The position numbers and the translations under genes are program-made. The notes beneath the pieces are model-generated. The model had not been told where the DNA came from. It searched no databases and saw only the letters and a list, made by a program, of their open reading frames with translations. Positions 20,258-24,274 of a stretch of DNA of 24,274 nucleotides are shown piece after piece. The stretch is from Vitrella brassicaformis (lineage: Eukaryota > Sar > Vitrellaceae), in the NCBI GenBank assembly GCA_001179505.1, contig CDMY01000098.1, forward strand, positions 14,781 to 39,054. Direction: 5' to 3'. How positions within the stretch are numbered: position 1 is the first letter of the stretch; the number at the start of each line of letters is the position of its first letter.

Positions 20258-21269
20258 TCAGAGCGGCAGTGGCGTGTTTGTGTTCCACCTGCAGACGGCC
20301 CGCTTTGCCGCCCCGAGGCACATGCCGCCCAGCAGCCCCAGGAACCGCTGACCGCCCGGCACATTCGACAGCAACAATGCTGCAGTGCACAAACAGACAG
20401 AAACCACACACACAAACACAGAAGGAATGACACACGCGCCAGCTGTGTGTTGTGCATAGCATATTGTGGGTGGGTGGCTGGCTGACCAGCGAGGCAGATG
20501 CACTGCGTGACCGAGAAGACCAGGGCGAAGAGGTAGGACTTGTGGACCATGGAGGCCCAGAAGGTCAGCAACAGGGACAGGCCGTAGGTGAGCGAGAAGG
20601 GCAGCCGCTTGTACGCCACGGCGGCCTCCCAGAAGGCTTTGGGGCCTCTGAGGAAACAAAGCGACGCCAGGCAGCACAGCGACCCCACAGTGAACGGCAC
20701 CGCAAACTTCTGAGGCATTATCACCATCCTGAACGAACGAACGAACGAACACACAAATCAATCAAGACACACACATGAGCTGGTTCCACCCCTCCCTCTC
20801 TGCTCTGTGCGCCACACGTGCGTCATGCGCTTAGCGCTTACACAGGTAGGAAAAAGAAGGCGAGTGCCATGAAAAATATTCCCAGAGCGGCGGATATCCC
20901 GAAGTAGATGAGCCTGTCCGTCGAGATCATGTTGTCCGATACCTTCTGCTGCGCCCCGCTGACGACACTTCTTGCCGACGTGGCGACGCTCTTGGCGCCG
21001 CTGGCCATACTGCCGATGCCCTTCTGCGCCAGGCCGATGAGGCCCTGTGACTCGCCGATGTCATCGGTTGTCACGGGAAGGCCTGTGGCGCCCTGCCGAG
21101 TGGGCAGCTTGATGTGTTTGCCGATGTAGCCCATCATGGTGTTGCTCGTGGACTCGCCGGCGGCTGTCTGATTGGGTGCGGCGGTGTGTGCGGATGGGGA
21201 GGCGGCTTTGGGGTTGATGAAGTTGAGGTTGGACGCGAAATCGTTGAACGCCCTGCTCCCTGACGACAT
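20258..21269 (-). CDS. SFT2: SFT2-family Golgi/endosome vesicle transport membrane protein
   Basis: Four-transmembrane protein of the SFT2 (Got1/Sft2) family, acting in fusion of retrograde vesicles with the Golgi. Three exons on the minus strand: 21269-20842, 20728-20487, 20379-20258; 263 residues, phases consistent. Residues 1-116 are a soluble, Ser/Ala-rich N-terminus. Hydrophobic segments lie near 119-143 (IYFGISAALGIFFMALAFFF), 152-170 (FAVPFTVGSLCCLASLCFLR), 189-205 (YGLSLLLTFWASM) and 208-230. Family hallmarks are the MPQKFAVPFTVG block, FLRGPKAF and PGGQ near the C-terminus. I start at ATG 21269; the earlier in-frame codon at 21281 is GTG. The N-terminal extension is longer than in the yeast or human proteins as I recall them. 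Intron 1 ends in a TTCG tetramer repeat before its acceptor. Confidence 0.9.
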
Positions 21270-21531
21270 AGCAACTCCCACACAACGCGCGAAGCTGCTC
21301 TTTCGAACCAGCGAAGATAGAGCTATTTCACGGAGCTGCGAGCTTAGCCTTGGAATTCGAGCAATCAGAAGCGCCCTGTTCGTTGCTTCCCTCCCTGCTG
21401 GCGCTGTCAGTCCATCTAACAGGAGAAGTCCCTTTCTTGGTACGGGCGTGTGTGTCGTTGTTCCTTAATTAGCAGCAGAGAGGATATGATGCTGGCGTTC
21501 CTACTGGGGTAGATATCTAGATGGGATCAGT
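21270..21531. promoter_or_regulatory. Divergent intergenic region between genes G and H
   Basis: Shortest of the four divergent spacers (262 bases). Contains TGCGAGCTT at 21337-21345 and TTTCGAACC at 21301-21309. Two short upstream ORFs precede the gene H start, one ending at 21512 and one overlapping the start. Confidence 0.6.
21337..21345 (+). promoter_or_regulatory. TGCGAGCTT motif, copy 4
   Basis: Exact copy inside GCTGCGAGCTTAG (21335-21347), the same 13-mer as copy 1. It lies 68 bases upstream of the gene G ATG and about 187 bases upstream of the gene H ATG. Confidence 0.6.
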
Positions 21532-21553
21532 ATGGCTGTCAAGGAGGGAATGA
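21486..21553 (+). promoter_or_regulatory. Two upstream ORFs at the sestrin start
   Basis: First uORF 21486-21512 (ATG ATG ... TAG, eight codons plus stop). Second uORF 21521-21553 starts 11 bases before the main ATG in another frame. It ends in TGA that overlaps an in-frame ATG (codon 7 of gene H, 21550) as ATGA. They matter only if transcription starts upstream of 21486. Confidence 0.45.
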
Positions 21554-23164
21554 GTGTGTGCGACCCTGAGCCGGAAGATCTGCTCATCGTACGGACTAAC
21601 ATCTCCATCATCGAGAAATTCCTCATCGGCGATGAAGACGCCAGGAAGTAAGACGCACACAAACACACACAGACAGGCAGGCAGGCCGTTCTGTGGGTGT
21701 AATGATGTCACGAGCACACAGCAGCCACCCTCACACACATCCACATTGGCTGGGACATGTTGAGGGCGTCCGTCGTGCCACACGCCTGATTTATTGTCTG
21801 TCTGTCTGTCTGTCAGAACGTCTGTGGACCACTTCATCGCCCGTCTGAAGGAGACCGCCGTGCGGTCATCGGTCGAGAGCTCAGAGCGCCGGCTCTTCTG
21901 CCACTACTACTGCGTCCTGCACAGGCTGGCGAGAAGATGCCCCTTCAAGGACATGGCCGAGCGGCTCTCGTATGAGCGGATGCGGCTGCAGGCAAACATA
22001 CACACACACGCCTCTCGGTGGTGTGTAGTGTGTCAATCGCGTGTGTGTGTCTGTCTGTGTGTCTGTCTTGGTTTGGGCGTGTTGCAGAGTTATAGTTTGC
22101 CGCAGATCGATGACAGGCCGTCACGGTGAGCAAACAGAGAGAGAGAGAGGGATGGATGGATGGATGGATGGCTGGATGGAGGGAGGGAGGGATGGCCGTG
22201 TGGTGGTGTGTGTGTGGATGGCCTGCAGGTTTCTGGAGGCCGACGAGTTTCCCAGCGTCGACCTGTGAGCGCTAGCGCTGCCCTCGCACATCACACAGAT
22301 TCGCACGACACAGACGCTGTCTGTGTGTGTTCTACAACACACCCAGGACCACCCCGCTATGGCGAGAGATCTTCACCACCAACAGCGGCCGGCTGTCTTA
22401 CCTCCACCTCTCGCTGGCCTTCGACAATGGCTACCTCGAGCGATACTTCAACACTCTCAAAGTGGGTGGGCAGACAGACAAACGAACGAACGGACCACAC
22501 ACACACACACACGCACACACACCCATGTGTCTGTCTTTCCGTCCGTCAGTTCATAATGCACTCGTCCGAGGGCCCTCTACCGAAGCCATGGAGGAACTTC
22601 ATCGCCATCATGGTAAGAAGTACACAGACAGATCTAAGTGTGTGCTCAGATCTCTCACCACACACACACAGCCAGACACAGACACAGACACACACCCCCG
22701 CTGTGTGTCGTTGGTTGACTGACTGGCTGATGTGGTGTGGTGTGGTGGGTGCAGGCGGCCTCTCGGCACCAATGTGACTACCTCGTTCGCTTCCAGCAGG
22801 AGCTCTTCCTGATCAATGGCGGAGGTCAGTCAGTCCCTCACCCCCCCACGCACCCCACCCCCACCCCCCCCCACACACACACGCACTCTGATCTCTGTCT
22901 GTCGAGTGAGAATGGCTGGAATGGATTGGATTGGATTGATGTGGTTCCTTCGTTCGTGTGTTGCAATGCTTGGCTTGCAGACATAGGATGGCTGCGCAGT
23001 CCCCAGTCGTGTGCGCCGCCGAAGCTGCTGTCGCTGCAGCGCCTCAACTGCATGATGGCACACACGCCCTGGACCGTGCAAGTCGATACAATACGGGTGG
23101 GTGCACATGAGGAGGGAGGGGGGGAGGGGCACACACGCAATCCCTCTCTCCCCCCCCCATCGCC

Positions 23165-23197
<33 letters not shown>

Positions 23198-23579
23198 TAG
23201 GAGCTGAAGGAGGGCGAGAAGCCCTGGTCGGTCGCCGAGCTCGCGCAGGCCATCGTCATACTCAGGCAAGCCGCCACTCCCACTCCCACCCCGAGCACCT
23301 CCAAGGCCCACACACAGATGGAACCTCTCACATGTGACTGACCATCGGCTCTCCCACCCCTGCAGCACCTTCCACACCCTCTGTGGCGTCGTCTACGGCC
23401 TAGGCCTGCGTTGCGAGGAGGACATGGGCGACCAGTGGGTGGTGAGCGAGCCGCCCCCCGAGACCTCGCTGCCCGAGTGCTTCGAGGGCGAGACCGGGCA
23501 GCGGGTCATAGCGCTGCTGCAGAAGTACAAGCCCGACGCCGACTGGGATGAGCTTGAGGGCGGCGCTATGGAAGGTCCG

Positions 23580-23610
<31 letters not shown>

Positions 23611-24274
23611 GGGGCCGCAAGGACATCTCTCTGTGCGCGTGTGCGTGTCTGTGTGCAGTCGAGTCGATGTTTTCGCGCAAGGATGTCTCCGACGAGAAGC
23701 GCCCCGCACTGAAAGCCGTCATGGCCGCCCACCCCACTCTCGCCGCACCCTCATCCGCCAGATTCAGATTCGCACAACAACCGCCACCCACACCAGCAGC
23801 AGCAGCGGCAGCGGCATCATCGGAACCACACCCACACCCACACCCCCACCCACACCCCCACGCACCCCTCCCGCCTCTTGCGCGCGAACGGGGCGAGTCG
23901 CAATCGCCGGATGTGTCGCCGGTAAATATGCGTCGCGGTGTGGGCGGGGGTGCGGGAGGGGGAGGGGGGAGCGATGGTGGATCGCCTGGTGGTGGTGGTA
24001 GTGGGAGGTGGGCAGAAATGTACCCTGATGCTGCTATCAAGGAGTCGCAGAGTGAGTGTGGGCAGAGAGACGTGCGGCTGTGTTTTGTGTGAGTGTTTTG
24101 GTGGTTAGAAATTCTTTCGTTCGTTCGTTCGTTCGTTCTTTGGTTTGTTTGTTGGTCAGTGCTGCATTATGGTGAGTGCTCGTGGGAGGACCAGGCCTAT
24201 GTGCTGCTGCAGCAGTTCTACCCTGGTATGGACACACACACACACAGAGAGAGAGAGGGGGGGGGGGGGGGGGG
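21532..24274 (+). CDS. SESN: Sestrin (PA26 family), 3' part beyond the window
   Basis: Sestrins are stress-responsive regulators of the GATOR/TORC1 pathway with an AhpD-like N-domain. Exons in the window: 21532-21647, 21817-21991, 22088-22125, 22229-22264, 22347-22461, 22550-22612, 22755-22824, 22981-23096, 23201-23265, 23366-23574, 23659-24051, 24160-24225; about 487 codons, then a GT donor leads into an intron cut by the window end. Diagnostic blocks: EGPLPKPWRNFIAIM joined to AASRHQCDYLV, LNCMMAHTPWTVQVDTIREL, PWSVAELAQAIVIL, then CSWEDQAYVLLQQFYPG. Human sestrins have GPLP-x-x-WRHYIAIMAAARHQCSYLV and TWEDHGFSLVNRLYPE. The reported peroxidase residues Cys and Tyr correspond to C188 and Y190, but the His is Q195. 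Exon 11 is a long low-complexity insert (His-Pro and Gly repeats). The leucine-pocket C-domain lies mostly outside. Two introns have GC donors. Confidence 0.9.
21992..22087 (+). other. GC-AG intron, gene H
   Basis: Donor CAG|GCAAAC, acceptor GTTGCAG|AGT, phase 0. There is no in-frame GT alternative close by. A short CA tract follows the donor, and a TG-rich tract (GTGTGTGTCTGTCTGTGT) lies further in. Confidence 0.65.
23266..23365 (+). other. GC-AG intron, gene H
   Basis: Donor CTCAG|GCAAGC, acceptor CCTGCAG|CAC. The join gives AIVILSTFHTLCGVVYGLGL, collinear with the remembered sestrin block in which VVLLTHYHSLASF precedes a GCGI segment. Confidence 0.75.
23826..23862 (+). repeat. Coding hexanucleotide repeat (His-Pro)n in gene H
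   Basis: Repeats of CACCCA/CACCCC encode alternating His-Pro in the sestrin insert. Resembles microsatellite sequence captured into an exon. Confidence 0.85.
24232..24274 (+). repeat. Terminal (CA)n-(GA)n-(G)18 compound tract
   Basis: Inside the last sestrin intron. CA dinucleotides grade into GA dinucleotides and then an uninterrupted run of 18 G at 24257-24274, where the window ends. A matching C run starts the window. Confidence 0.9.

Noticed and set aside
20281-20364. Alternative last exon of gene G in another frame (acceptor GGTCAG)
   Set aside because: The frame reading PGGQRFLGLLGGM carries the SFT2 family ending. The alternative gives Arg/Gly-rich sequence.
1-24274. tRNA, rRNA, transposon or viral genes
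   Set aside because: No cloverleaf, conserved rRNA block, transposase, reverse transcriptase or terminal repeat was recognised by eye on either strand.

Overview
This is a eukaryotic nuclear window, GC-rich and very intron-dense. Eight protein genes were reconstructed by joining short exons at GT-AG or GC-AG borders and checking reading phase at every junction. Introns are mostly about 50-190 bases and are full of (TG)n/(CA)n, (TGTC)n and (GGAT)n simple repeats. This architecture, plus algal/apicomplexan-type gene content, suggests a chromerid alga (best guess Vitrella brassicaformis or a relative). That assignment is inference, not something the sequence proves.

Layout: the genes alternate strictly in strand, forming four head-to-head pairs. 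Gene A (-) 1488-3641 is a UreH/RcnA/NiCoT-type metal transporter with a large His-rich loop. Gene B (+) 4009-5740 is an ALY/REF mRNA export adaptor. Gene C (-) 6294-8271 is a coiled-coil protein of the plant At4g15545 type. Gene D (+) 8661-11234 is an AIMP1/p43/tRIP-like tRNA-binding cofactor. Gene E (-) 11603-12765 is a LENG1/CIR-N-domain protein. Gene F (+) 13140-19264 is a 1611-residue TOG/HEAT-repeat (TOGARAM/CLASP-like) microtubule protein. Gene G (-) 20258-21269 is an SFT2 Golgi vesicle transport membrane protein. Gene H (+) 21532 to the window end is a sestrin, cut off before its C-terminal part.

The four divergent intergenic regions (3642-4008, 8272-8660, 12766-13139, 21270-21531) are short (262-389 bases) and largely free of microsatellites. 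Each holds one exact copy of TGCGAGCTT, a strong candidate for a shared promoter element. The 3' spacers (1-1487, 5741-6293, 11235-11602, 19265-20257) hold mainly simple repeats and no gene I can support. The genes do not form one pathway. Their common themes are general cell biology: RNA export and processing, translation, trafficking, microtubules, stress/TORC1 signalling and metal transport.

Splicing is unusual. Six of 63 complete introns in my models use a GC donor. Acceptors are commonly preceded by UG-rich tracts, and several introns carry CA tracts near the donor that could pair with UG tracts near the acceptor. The window begins in a run of 21 C and ends in a run of 18 G.
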